The notes under the pieces are model-generated. The model was not told the origin of the DNA. It worked only from the letters and a program-made list of their open reading frames with translations, and did no database searches. DNA of 64,000 nucleotides from Ceratothoa steindachneri (taxonomy: Eukaryota > Arthropoda > Malacostraca > Isopoda > Cymothoidae). Where the stretch lies: positions 86,526,777 through 86,590,776 of the forward strand of contig OZ018337.1 in the NCBI GenBank assembly GCA_963969495.1, read 5' to 3'. Made by a program: the position numbers and the translations under genes. Shown here piece after piece: positions 1-9,952 of the stretch. Each line of letters opens with the position of its first letter. Position 1 is the first letter of the stretch.

Positions 1-560
1 GGGTTTCTCTGGCGAGAATAAGTTACTTGAAGTATGGTGTGGCCACTGAGTAAAGAGCTCGAGGAGGACGTTTTCGCCTTCGTTACTTATTTCCTCATGG
101 AAGAGGACAGAACTCGGGAAGGGTCTTTCCTAAGGGCGAGTATAACGGAGGGGGATTTCTCTGACGAGAATAAGTTGAACTTGGTTCCTTATAAAGTTAA
201 CTTAGGAGTTCGGTGTGGCCACCGAGTAACGGGCTCGAGGGGGGAGCCTTTTCCTTCTTCTTCTTAATTCCTCAAGGACGAGGAATACCCCTCGTGTTTA
301 AGGTGCACCAGGATATGAGCAGTCTCTCTGGCGAGAGTAAGTTGAACTTACCAAAGTTAACTTATCGTTTGGTTTGATAACCAGGGACTTAGCTCGAGGA
401 TGAGCTTCTTCTTAGCCCCTTAAGGTAGGTAGCCCTGCCTCTCTTGCAGGGTACTTCTTGGTCTGGCGAGCCAAGTACTCTACCTCTCCAGTCTCGGTAG
501 TTCGGTTTGATCCGAAGACTTCGTCACCTAGAGACTGACGTATACTACCTCGATTTTCCT
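1..560. repeat. Imperfect ~150-bp tandem repeats, GC-richer block
   Basis: A core of the form CTCTGGCGAGAATAAGTT recurs at about 7, 159 (GACGAG variant) and 326, with a partial copy near 462. Spacings are therefore about 152, 167 and 136 bases. Each of the first three units also holds a GTGGCCACYGAG or related segment followed by GCTCGAGG, near 39, 214 and 374. The block is clearly GC-richer than the AT-rich DNA after 950. A 77-codon open frame (34-267) lies across two units and has no recognisable domain, so I do not call it a gene. It could be a satellite fragment or the leader of an unidentified element that begins before the window. Confidence 0.6.
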
Positions 561-931
561 CAGAGTTCCTCATTTATACCTCGTCACCCCACTGGGGGAG
601 TGGTAAGAAGGGAAGGGACTTAAGGACGGCACCAGGAGATTTCTTTTTCCAAACGGTTTTTCACACGAAGTCAAACATTTGCTCCTCGTTAGCCTTCGAG
701 ATTGGGAGAAACACGTCTCCAATTTCTTATTTGACGTGAAACTGGATCTCACTCTCCTGGGGGAGATCTTACATTTTGACCTTTAGGGTCTTTCATGGCA
801 CTAAGTTGTGCCACACTGCGGTTAAGCACTTACCCCGCCGATGCTTTCGACGGATGTCTTTGCGGTAACCACCTTGTGACTGCACCAAGAGTGAACGAGG
901 AGTGGGGGGTTAAGGGACGATTCCCCTACAG
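561..931. other. GC-richer unannotated stretch
   Basis: This continues the composition of the preceding repeat block. It holds a small perfect stem TGGCAC/GTGCCA at about 796-813 with a six-base loop. No gene is recognised. Confidence 0.4.
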
Positions 932-1034
932 GAATTATTACAGCAAATTTAGAGTCAGAAAATAAAGAATCATGAAGATTATTTTTTCTCGTTTAAAAAA
1001 ATAGGGATAAAAATAGGCCAATAGTAAATTACAT
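932..1034 (+). repeat. Dispersed ~100-bp repeat, copy 1
   Basis: The segment beginning GCAAATTTAGAGTCAG recurs at about 11,669-11,776 in the same orientation. Both copies share AAAGAATCATGARGATTATT and ATAAAAATAGGCCAA with scattered substitutions. The flanking sequences do not match. The repeat type is unknown; it could be the end of a larger element. Confidence 0.65.
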
Positions 1035-2671
1035 AACCATTTTAAAATAATTCCATTCGCTTATTTACAGACCAACCTTTTTACTGCACTGGAGCCTCAG
1101 TAAGGACATATAATGAGGCAAAAGCTCTCTAGTACCTTCTCAGCCATTACGGTTTTATCCATTGTACCTCAAAATAGCTCTAAGGAAATCCAAAGTTTTG
1201 ATAAAACTCAGATTCGTCTTTCATTCTCAAAAGAAAACCAATGGGTTTCGCTCATCCATTTTACTCCAAACACACGCGAGACTATTGCAAAACTTTCTGG
1301 GACGACAGACTGTTGAAATGAGGCGAAAGGTAATTAGTATTATTTTCGGTAAATACATGATTGCCTTAACAATTTTTACAGCGAAACCATATTCTCTATT
1401 AGTCAGTGCTTCATTCACAATGAAATACACAGTTAAGAATTCTTTATTGCATATTTAGATTAGATATTTATTTCCTCCACGAATAGAAAAGAGCACTAAG
1501 TAAAACACTTCAGAATACTTTCTATTCTTCTGCAGAATTCTGCCTATTAATTATACCGGAACAAAGTACCAGTGTTCCCTTTCTTCTGATAGTTACAACC
1601 AGCAATAATAGCTTACATGGACAATTTTCTTGACATGACTAAGGGCCACTTACGATGTAAACTCTATCTGAGTTAAATTAGCACGCTAAATCTACGACTA
1701 AGGCAGTGTAACTGTAGATGAAATTTTCTTCTGCGCCGGAAAGCCTCTTAATTGGGGACACTGACACGAAACCTAATCATAATCTTGGATAGTTCCAACC
1801 TATGGGGAATGATTGTACGAAACAAAAAAGGAGGAAAACAAATCTATGTGATCTCTCTTCAGATGTCTTGGGAGTGGCCCACTAGAAACCTGTGCTTCGT
1901 TTGCAATTTCTGCGAATGAAATGGACCTAGCTATGTAATCAGTTGTACTTTGAGAATGTTTGGTTTCATCGCTAGCAGGTAAATGCATTTGTGTTGTTAC
2001 TGCGGCGGTGTTTTCTATGCCGTTTTACAAACGAATTCAGTTGAAATAACAAAATAGGCCAAACCACAAGATATTTAAATTCCCATAAGGATCAATAAAA
2101 TAAGAGCTGTACTTTAAAACATATGGCAATTTGCAATAGAATTGGATTTAATCTCGCTGAAAAAGGCTAAGTAGATAGTAATATTGCAGTCAATGTAACC
2201 AAGCAACTCATCCACTTGTCAGGTAAAAAGACACCCTACACTCTTGGCCCTAATACATCACAAGGACCACAAGCCCATTAGCTTTTACACCTTTCGAAAA
2301 TAATGTGAGATTTACCAGATGACACCTTCTGCAGTAAAAAGTGAAAAATCTCTTAGCAACGGTAAATTAACAATTATCATCATAACAACTGCAGCATATC
2401 GGATTGACGACCTTTTCCATCTCTTAGAGGTTTATGTGCAATATCTACTCTGGACAATAGAAAAAGGTCATTAGTGGGTAAGTTTTCATTCTGTAAGGCC
2501 AATAAAGTAAGAAAAACCAAAATAAAAGTTTATTTCTTATTTATTTATCGTTAATTAGGTGTTATTAAAAATTCTTGTACTACGGAAAATCTAACTTTTT
2601 CAACCCCTTGTAGACTGAAATAGAACGTTTGCTCGAACAATGGGCTACAGAAACAAGACCAAGAGGCCTAG
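1035..2671. other. No recognisable gene
   Basis: AT-rich sequence with only short open frames, such as 1,113-1,316 on plus and 1,800-1,988 on minus. None has a recognisable domain or motif. Confidence 0.5.
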
Positions 2672-2908
2672 GTGATTCCAAGTAGCTGGTTTCATATGTT
2701 GTATGTTGGCGAAACTGTACGAACTGTAACACGGTGTATGCATGAATACAAATTAGATATGAACTCTCTTGAGAAATACTATTACATTGTCTCTCGTATG
2801 TTAAATCCAAACCACCACCATTTCTTAGAAACAACTTTCTGTACCTTTGGGGAAAATCTCGATAATTGTACTCATGAAAAAAACTCTAAATCACAATTTT
2901 TAACATAA
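2672..2908 (+). pseudogene. Possible GIY-YIG-type fragment (Penelope-like element?)
   Basis: The first residues of this 78-codon open frame include YVGETVRTVTR, followed about 25 residues later by a His-rich MLNPNHHHF. Penelope-like and related retroelements often end in a GIY-YIG domain with a YxGET-R-T motif and a downstream NH/HH. The match covers only this short region and has no catalytic tail, so the call is tentative. It lies just upstream of a LINE relic and may simply be another retroelement scrap. Confidence 0.3.
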
Positions 2909-2984
2909 TCATTTCCGTTTTGTATAAGGCTCCTTCGCATACAGAAAATTGGGATATACAAATGTTTTCTTCACTTCTTGATTT

Positions 2985-4250
2985 AACGCTCACCACATTA
3001 ACGGTGATTGTCGCTGACCTAAATTTCCTCCAAGAAAATTTTGCGGATCGTTGATTAACTTAGTCGGGCAAGTAATCTACTGGATAAGGTCATCAACAGC
3101 AATGAAGAAACTGTTATTAGCGTTAAAATTAATGAATTCCTCGGAGAGAGTGACCACAGTTCTGAATGAGTTACGAGAGGTTGGGTTGCATTTTCCGACT
3201 CAAACTGAATGATGCTTCAGAAATTTAATAGGTAAATTTTGAATAATTTGGCCGGATATTATCAAATGTCTTCCTTACATACATTACATCAAAATGTTTT
3301 GTGCCAAAGAGTCAAAAGCGTGAAGCTGACAACAGCAGATCTCTCAAGGTAATGAAAACAAACAGCTAATCAGAAGAAGTAATCTTGGGTTTGGGTATAT
3401 AAAGGGAAATTAGAGCATAAAGACCCTAAAGTGAGTACTTTGACCTGAGGCGTGGTATTAAAAAAATCATTCGAAATGTGAATAAAAACTATGAAATTAA
3501 ACTATCCTTAAACATTATAGAAAATATAAAGATGTTCTACCAGTACATTAAAAATCGAAATCCACCTAAAGTTTAAGTGGATTTTCTGAATAACTATTTT
3601 GCATCAGTATTTTCTAAAGAAGATCTTGAATCTATCCTAGATGTTACACCATTGGCCATCACAGGCGGAGAAAAATCTATTTAGAATATTGGGAAGGAAA
3701 ATAGATGTAAGTGGATGCATTTATAAGCTAAATATAAGTAAAGGAACATGACTTTAAATGGTATATTATCGTCATTTAGAGGAGCAAACGCAAATGATAG
3801 TAGAATCATCTGACACTCTATTCAATGTCTCTCAAAGAAGGTTTCGTAATACTCTCGATCGTCAAAAAGAGTTTGATAATCTTCTACGCTTATTTTAATG
3901 AAAAGGAAGGTGCGCAAGGTTTCGATGGTCATATATTACACTAGGCAGCGAACATTCTTTAACGGATCGCATTCAGAATAGCTAGACATTCCTACTGGTG
4001 TGTCTCAGGGTTCTGTAGTTTGCTTGCTGTTTTTCCTTGTATATTTCAAAGATAACGACACTGCTCTTGAAAGCTCTATTTCTACGTTTGCGAAAGACAA
4101 CATGTTGGAGGGAAAAACACAACCCCGTCAAATAGTCGCAAAATTCTAAGGCATAAACGCAGTAGTCGAGTGGCCGAAAAGTGGCAGACACAATTAAATG
4201 CTGATAAATGCAAAGTATTACATATCGATACGGAGTGTGTTAGTCTCATC
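2985..4250 (+). pseudogene. LINE ORF2 relic: endonuclease and reverse transcriptase, CR1/Jockey-like
   Basis: Reading plus-strand frames in order gives the layout of a non-LTR retrotransposon ORF2. Endonuclease-like VADLNFLQ lies near 3,010 and GESDHS near 3,144. A linker with IENIKMFYQYIKN lies near 3,520 and a YFASVFSKEDLES segment near 3,595. The RT motif PTGVSQGSVVC is at about 3,990, with FLVYFKD following. A decayed YxDD region reads FAKD, not FADD, near 4,087. WQTQLNADKCKVLHI lies near 4,181. Many stops and frameshifts break the frame. The element is interrupted at 4,251 by a mariner and resumes after it. CR1 versus Jockey clade cannot be settled by eye. Confidence 0.8.
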
Positions 4251-4252
4251 TA

Positions 4253-5161
4253 CGAGGGGCGGTCAATAAAATTTGCAAATTGGTAGCGCAAAACAGAGGA
4301 AGGGGAATTGCTGTTTGTAGGGGTGTTAGAACAAGTTATGACCTGCAGCCGCACGCTCTTGCCTCGTCTATTTAAGAAGCAGTAGCTGATCACAGATCGT
4401 CAGTAACAAATTTTTCAACAATGGAGAAGGTTGAGCACAAGAGATGATCAAATATTTGACCAAGGATGGCAACAGTGCAAAAGAAATCCATGAACGCATG
4501 GTTGCAGTGTACACCAAAACCACCGCTTGCTATGCAACCATTGCTCGGTGGAATAGGGAGTTCCGCCATGGTCATGAGTCCTTTTAAGATGATGCCTGTC
4601 CAGAACGCCCGTCAGACGTGAGCAACGAGGACAATGTAGCCCGTGTTGAGGGAATGATCCTCAAAAATCGACTAGTGAAGGTCGAAGAAATCGAGCGAGC
4701 ACTTGGAATATCACATGATGTGTTATCAACATCATCCAAAACAATTTGGTCTCTACTTGTTAGGTCTTTAGAAACCTTACGCCCCATGACCGACTTCAAC
4801 GTCGTAAAAGTCCACAAGGCCAGAGTTGCACAAGCTGCCCTGCGCGAGGGAGGATTCGAGAAGCTCCACCATCCCCCCATACACTCCAGATCTGACTCCT
4901 AGCTTCTACTTTTTATTCCGCCAGCTCAAGATTGCACTGCGTGAACACCGGATTGGGGACGATGAAGATGTCCAGCTCGCCGTCCAGGAGTGGATTGAAC
5001 AGCAGTCGGGAGATTTCTGGTTGTCGGGAATTCAAAGTCTCCGGGACAAGTGGCGCAAGTGCATTGAAGTCGAGGGTAGTTATATTGAAAAATAATAAAA
5101 CACTTTTCCTCATATCTCGTTTCCTTATATCCAAATTACAAAACTTATTGACCGACCCTCG
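4253..5161 (+). mobile_element. Mariner copy A, internally deleted, 909 bp
   Basis: The ends are inverted repeats: CGAGGGGCGGTCAATAA at the left and its near-complement TTATTGACCGACCCTCG at the right. Each is flanked by a TA (4,251-4,252 and 5,162-5,163), as expected for mariner target duplication. Inside, the transposase start codon is at 4,421. The helix-turn-helix half is recognisable (EEIERALGISHD, 4,685-4,720) but frameshifted soon after the start. About 350 bp encoding the first two catalytic aspartates is missing. The sequence jumps from the LQRR region to VHKARVAQAAL near 4,805. At the third catalytic position the expected GAC reads TTC. It sits inside the LINE RT relic. Confidence 0.93.
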
Positions 5162-5163
5162 TA

Positions 5164-5240
5164 TATAATTTCCGGACAAACGCGAAATACAGTAACTCAT
5201 ATAAAGGATCTTGACGTGATCGTCTGCGTTAAATCTTGCA
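5164..5240 (+). pseudogene. Continuation of the interrupted LINE reverse transcriptase
   Basis: Directly after the mariner and its TA, the plus-strand reading gives ISGQTRNTVTHIKDLDVIV. The CR1/Jockey RT pattern SG-x-V-x-H-x-KDLGV follows the KCKVLHI motif seen before the insertion. This shows the mariner landed within an existing LINE. Coding similarity fades after about 5,240. Confidence 0.7.
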
Positions 5241-5466
5241 AATTAGATAAAAGTTTTCCTTAGATTTATATTTTAAAACTTGCCATATAAATCGGAATAT
5301 AATGTAGTCCAACATACAATTATATCTTCAACCTCATCTACAATATGCAGTTCAGTTCTAGTGCCCTTATTTGCGGAAAAGAGATGGAAATGTTTAAAAG
5401 GGTGCAGAGTCAACATCTATACATATATTTAAAAATCCGTAAAAAATACATAGGATTATTCGGTAG

Positions 5467-5472
<6 letters not shown>

Positions 5473-5529
<57 letters not shown>
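5473..5529. repeat. (TA)n microsatellite, ~28 units
   Basis: An uninterrupted AT alternation of about 57 bases. Open frames through it that encode Ile-Tyr repeats are artefacts. Confidence 0.97.
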
Positions 5530-5531
<2 letters not shown>

Positions 5532-5644
5532 TTCCTATTTTAGTTTCTACTTGGTGTGCGAGCGAAATTTTACGGTGTAGAGAAAAAAAAAATACTGACA
5601 AAGAGGTAATTCAAGAGAGTTAAAAGCTAAGAAATAAAATTTAC

Positions 5645-6300
5645 TCAAAACTACCCTCTTCAACCTTTTCTACGGTCTCAAGGCAGCTCTGGAACCTGGC
5701 CTATGCATTCCTCACTGTGTCCTTGGGAAGATATTCGCATGCCTCATTTATCTTGGCCACTAGCTCCTTCTTGCTAGTGCAAGCTGAGCGGATAGTGTCT
5801 TTATCATTTGCACCAACACATAGTAATGCATGGATTAATAATCCAGGGACTTAGGAAACCAGAAATATGTGGTTGCCAAAATCATAGAGATTATCTGCCC
5901 ACCACTTCTGACTCTTTCCGGAATTATGGCTAGTCTTCACCAGATCCATTAGGCGTGGTAATTAATCCTACGACCCTGCTGTTCGAAGATATAGGGGGAA
6001 ATGACATCGCAATAACGTGAGACTAATGTAAAGTACATTCTGGTTTGGGAAACATACTATTCACGACAGGTGATACGTTGCAGTTCTCTGCGTGTTGTGG
6101 AACTGGTTGTGGGAAAAGGTTTTTCTGAGACGAACCAGATTTGACACTATTCAACAAAATGCTTAAGGTTGTTCAAGGTTTGCCCCTTGCGTTTCTTGTA
6201 CTAGCGGTAGCAGAGGATCTCTTTTAAAGCCAAATTCATGTTGGTGAATTCAACGCTCATCTTTCGAGCCAAAGCCAGTTGTTGCTTTCCTGGTTCTTCC
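5645..6300 (-). pseudogene. Relic of an IS630/Tc1/mariner (DD37-like) transposase
   Basis: Read on the minus strand, 5,651-5,775 gives KKELVAKINEACEYLPKDTV followed, after a stop, by ARFQSCLETVEKVEEG. This is the C-terminal helix pattern of ITm transposases. Upstream, 5,812-5,860 decodes to a worn form of the W-P-x-S-P-D-L-N-P-M-D-Y-Y-V-W motif. It reads WFPKSLDY, a stop, then SMHYYV, so the final catalytic Asp position is His. Farther upstream (about 6,060-6,290) are KMSVEF, YKKRKGQTLN and a VSEK segment, consistent with the linker and the FSDEK region. Several stops and frameshifts make it dead. Inverted termini were not found. Confidence 0.6.
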
Positions 6301-6812
6301 ATTACTGTCTAGTTGAGTTGTGGATAAATTCTAGGTTGCGCGTGGAGTCAGAACATGTGTTTTTTCCCTTTCTGCTCGCCAGAGCTTTTTATTCTTCGTT
6401 GCTGCTAATCTTATTATGTCTTCAAGGATTTACAGTGTTAACAGAGCATTGAACATGTGCTTATGGTAGCATTGGTCCGAGGTGACGGCCCTTTGTTACC
6501 ATGTTGGTTGCCAGGCCAATAAAAAGCCTTGGGTCGAGTTCCTTGGTATGGCAGGATATCCATTGAACGCTACTCCGAGATCCTGGCCGTTGTGAAGGGA
6601 ACTAGTAGGAGTTTACTATGGGGCGTGCTTCGTTGTTGTTCACCTGGTGAAAAATCGATGGCCCCTTCGGGGACCATCAGTTCGGCTTGGTTGTGAGCCA
6701 CGGCACGCCGATCGATAGGCGGGATCGACTCACGCGGGGAGAACTCACCAACTCCCCTTTTTTATCATTGATCGGTCACGAGTTTTCAGAGAGAGAGAAA
6801 GCGCTCAAAATG
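6301..6812 (+). other. GC-richer leader before a LINE ORF1 relic
   Basis: This 500-base stretch is GC-richer than its surroundings and has no open frame. It holds a hairpin-prone GGCCCCTTCGGGGACC near 6,659 and immediately precedes the ATG at 6,810-6,812. Position and composition suggest the 5' untranslated region of the LINE whose ORF1 follows; this is an inference. Confidence 0.4.
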
Positions 6813-7960
6813 ACAGGCAAAAAAGGACCCGTTCGTCTAAAACACAACTGTCAGCATGCCAGTTAGAAAAGTGGTGCGTTGACTTTCCGGAGGGCTGCTA
6901 CTCAAAATGCAGCCCTGAAAGTATCTGCACTACTTGCATATTGACGCGAGGGGTGGAGAAATTAAAAGACCTCTACAGAGCCTCAGAGTAGAGAGATAAA
7001 ATCCTTGAAAGAAAGTTGGAGAAACTCGAAGCCCTTAACGCAGCTCAGATTCGATGCCTAGAAGAGGCGCCGCCCACTGACGTGTCGGAATCCCTTGGTA
7101 CCCAAGCGTAGATTCCGGCATCATCTGAGGCTAAGGTAGCTGAGGCGAGAGAAAAAAAGAAAAAGAAAAAAGCAAAAACGAAGGAACAAAAGAAAAAAAT
7201 AAAGTTAAACAAAAGTAGAACCAAAAATAGAAGAAAAACAGATAAACAAGAAGAAAAAGAAAGATAAGAATGTGGAGAGTAAGGATGAAAAGGGGAGGCC
7301 TCTTCCACAAGGGAAGACTCCGTCTTCAGAGACCAAGTGTCCAAAGGTCACCCTCATTGGTGACTCGCAAACAGGGGATCTGCAGACGCTGCTAGCGGCC
7401 CGCCTTCGCACTAGCGTGAAAGTAAGCTGCCTGTCAGGACGGGGTAACTGCAACATCAGAGTAGAGGCAGAGAAAGCTCAGATTTCTGAGAATTCAGTTG
7501 TTGCTCTGATGGTGAGCGGCATCAACCTCTACCTCAGAGGGGTTAAGGTTGGCCTCAGTGGTAAGACCATCCAACGGTGATGGGAGCCGTGGATGACATA
7601 GGGCTTAAAACCCGCAAACGTGTGGTGGTTGGGATGCTTCCGAGAAGAGATGTATCCCGAACCGCTCAGGAAAGAAACGTCGCAGTGAACAGAAGGTTGG
7701 CGGATCTCTACACGGCAGAAGGAGTCCTCTTTGTGGACCCCTATCGTACCTTTATCGGTAGAGTCGACCTCTAGTACTGTGACTGGGTACATCTCTCCTT
7801 TGAAGGGAAGGCCTTTCTCGCCAACCTAATTCAAGATGTCGTGGAACGAACCCAAAGGAGCGTTCGAAACAGAGCGAAAGCGGAGTGCGCCATCACGCCC
7901 GTGTCACTCCTGGAATAACCTTCTCGGAGGTCGTCAAAAAGGGTGTGACTATCAACAGAG
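6813..7960 (+). pseudogene. CR1-type LINE ORF1 relic: Cys-rich, coiled-coil, Lys-rich and SGNH-esterase parts
   Basis: Starting near the ATG at 6,810 and switching frames, the reading gives four parts. A Cys-rich stretch (6,850-6,945) contains WCVDFPEGC and CTTC. A charged helix (6,960-7,075) reads RDKILERKLEKLEALNAAQ. A Lys-rich tract spans about 7,145-7,265. An esterase-like module spans 7,270-7,830. In the last, VTLIGDSQ carries the GDS block (about 7,350), ALMVSGINLY sits where SGNH enzymes have GxND, and DWVHLSFEGKAFL supplies the D-x-x-H block (about 7,783). Established knowledge: CR1-like elements encode ORF1 proteins with PHD-like and esterase domains. At least two frameshifts or stops break it, and ORF2 does not follow. 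A host GDSL hydrolase pseudogene is less likely given the upstream parts. Confidence 0.6.
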
Positions 7961-7992
7961 AACCCGGGAAACGGAAGAGCGTAGGGAGTCCT

Positions 7993-8023
7993 ACACTAGG
8001 AACTCCGTCAAAGTTCCTAGTGT
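7993..8023. other. Perfect 12-bp hairpin followed by a T-rich run
   Basis: ACACTAGGAACT at 7,993-8,004 and its exact reverse complement at 8,012-8,023 enclose a 7-base loop (CCGTCAA) and are followed by TTTTTATTT. It lies just past the end of the ORF1 relic. It may be part of the LINE transcript, but its role is unknown. Confidence 0.85.
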
Positions 8024-8040
8024 TTTTATTTAGAATCTTA

Positions 8041-8666
8041 ACTCCGATCAAAACAAGTTTAATTTTTTTTTCCACGATATAAACCCAATATTAGTTTTAA
8101 TTAAATATTTAATAGTAAATAATTCCCTTTATAGCTTTTAGAAAATTTCAAAATTGCCTACTAATGAGTCTCGGTTGAGAAATACTAGTCACTTATAAGT
8201 AGTCTGCTGTTGTATAGGTGATTAGTCCTGTGCTACATTTTTTTAATAGTTGCTAGTCACATAATCCTTAAAGATTCCATTCCAATGGTAAATGAGGTGG
8301 AAAATCTGAAAGCAAATTCCTTACGATTGCTTTAGAAAAATTAAAAACCAATTTTGCCAGTTTGGGAATTATTTATCTCGTTTAGTAGCTAATTTTTACA
8401 TTTTTAAAATTTCTATCTTTAATGTAAATTTTATTTCTAAGCTATTTGTATATTGGCTAACTTACGGTGAAATGATCCATCTAAATTCATATTGGCATTT
8501 AAAGATTGACAAAAGAAGATTCCCGATTCAACCTGATTTAAATAAATATTCCCGATCAAACCCTAAGAGAGAATCGCCTCTTTAATTGGGCACGTTATTT
8601 ATTTTAGAGGTAAAATATAGCACCAAGAAATAATCGATAAATTAATTTGATTTAAACACTTAATAA
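8041..8666. other. No recognisable gene
   Basis: Very AT-rich spacer between the ORF1 relic and the unclassified element. Nothing recognisable was seen. Confidence 0.5.
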
Positions 8667-9099
8667 GTGTAGAGAAATGGCTACATTAAGCATCCTGGAA
8701 GAGTATAGGTACATGAAAGCCTCCCCCTTCCTCATGAGGAGAAGCGTGGGTAAGGTAGCCGGTGAAACTGCTTACCATGTGTGATCTCCCCACCGCTGTG
8801 GGTAGTTGGAGCTAACATCTGTTTTAAGGCGACCCCCTAAGGTCCTTAAACGACGCTCTACCGATCCAATTACCTACAAAACTTATAAACCCGTGGTTAT
8901 GGAAAATAAAGCGGTGCGAGTGAGAAGGCACGCCAAGTAGCGGTGCGGTTGCGAGCCTCTAATTTGCCAGCTGACTTGGGCACCCCAGTGCTACCTCAGG
9001 AATTCTCGCTCTCCCCAGATGCTAACTAACCATTCGCCCCCCCCCCCTTTGCCTATGTGGCCTGGTCACTTCACCCTTTAGATGGGGCAGCAATCCGCC

Positions 9100-9105
9100 T
9101 ATAAA
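9100..9105 (+). promoter_or_regulatory. TATA-like box in the leader of element copy 1
   Basis: CGCCTATAAACAGCCCC sits 40 bases before the tandem repeats and about 250 bases before the 89-codon frame. Copy 2 has CCTATTAATAAGCCCC in the same place, so the AT box is kept but not identical. A promoter role is an inference. Confidence 0.35.
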
Positions 9106-9141
9106 CAGCCCCGCAAAGAAAGAGAAGAGTGATTATCAGAT

Positions 9142-9270
9142 GTCGATACGCCAGAAGAAAGATTAGTTCGTGAAGATCGATCTTTCAGCCAGACAAGAAG
9201 ATTAGAAGTCGATACGCCAGAAGAAGGGTTAGTTCGTGAAGATTGATCCTTTAGCCATATAAGACTATTT
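9142..9270 (+). repeat. 66-bp tandem repeat, two units
   Basis: GTCGATACGCCAGAAGAA occurs at 9,142 and 9,208, giving a period of 66. Each unit also contains TTAGTTCGTGAAGAT. Copy 2 of the element has four units in the same position, so unit number varies between copies. Confidence 0.85.
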
Positions 9271-9354
9271 CCGTGAGAAACGATAGGATAAGATTGAGAA
9301 AATAGATCCCCCCTTTCAAGGCCGTATTAACCTAAATAGTCAAGCTTTATATCG

Positions 9355-9624
9355 GTGCCATACCTAAGAAGCCTTTTCAGTCTGCAAAGAAGTCCGACTG
9401 AAGAAAAGCAAAGCCGCTCACCCTCGAGCGACTCCCACATCTCAAGCTCCGTAAGAGTGAGAGGAGAAGAACCTAGCCCCAACGAGCTCCGGTTCTTTAA
9501 TTACGTTGAAGAATCAGCCCTCGTCACAGGCGACAAGCAATCCCTCCTCGACGAAAATTCAACCAGCGGCCACAACACTTTAAAGCGAGAGATAAGTCCT
9601 CCAGCGACATCCGGCAATCCCTAA
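9355..9624 (+). CDS. 89-residue Ser-rich protein of the unclassified element (copy 1)
   Basis: The open frame is intact from ATG to TAA. It is hydrophilic, with runs such as SSDSHISSSVRVRGEE (about residues 24-39) and FFNYVEES (about 47-54). There is no signal peptide, membrane segment or known domain. The copy at 46,736-47,005 has the same length and differs at 11 of 89 residues. Of about 14 nucleotide differences I count only one silent change. That fits neutral drift or an older inactive frame better than purifying selection. A splice-donor-like GTAAGT follows the stop by 10 bases. It could be a leader exon of a longer element protein or a chance-open leader; function is unknown. Confidence 0.45.
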   Translation: MPYLRSLFSLQRSPTEEKQSRSPSSDSHISSSVRVRGEEPSPNELRFFNYVEESALVTGDKQSLLDENSTSGHNTLKREISPPATSGNP

Positions 9625-9633
9625 TACCTACCT

Positions 9634-9952
9634 GTAAGTTAACAATAACATTTATATCTCTATTGCGATAGTAGAAGTTTAGTACGTCCCACGTTTTAAA
9701 GGAGAGTAGAAACCATTGTTCTTGAACCTAGGTCATATTTGTTTGTAGACGAGAGTCCGTTAATTTAATGTTTAACGCTAATCAAATAGAGTCGCGATAA
9801 AAAAATACTAATCTGCAATTGGTATGTTTACGGGAAGCCTATAATTTTATTTTTTGTCATTGAAAGATCTTTGATGTCAAAGATAGAAATGTTTTAACTG
9901 TTGGTTTGTAATATTTAAGTGTTTCATTTAAAATACATGTTTTTTTTGGTAG
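9634..9952 (+). other. Candidate intron in element copy 1
   Basis: A GTAAGT donor at 9,634 and an acceptor (T-run then GGTAG) ending at 9,952 bound 319 bases. The matching positions in copy 2 (46,409-46,725) keep both signals and nearly the same length. Sequence after the acceptor stays similar for about 190 bases. No cDNA evidence is available here. Confidence 0.45.

Noticed and set aside
5345..5623. Frames with long Ile-Tyr repeats, also 58,647-58,916
   Set aside because: They are translations of (TA)n microsatellites.
7045..7456. Minus-strand frames rich in Phe, Leu and Ser
   Set aside because: They are antisense readings of the Lys-rich tract and esterase part of the LINE ORF1 relic.
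7272..7830. Host GDSL lipase gene
   Set aside because: No introns or signal peptide, broken frame, and preceded by Cys-rich, coiled-coil and Lys-rich parts typical of a LINE ORF1.
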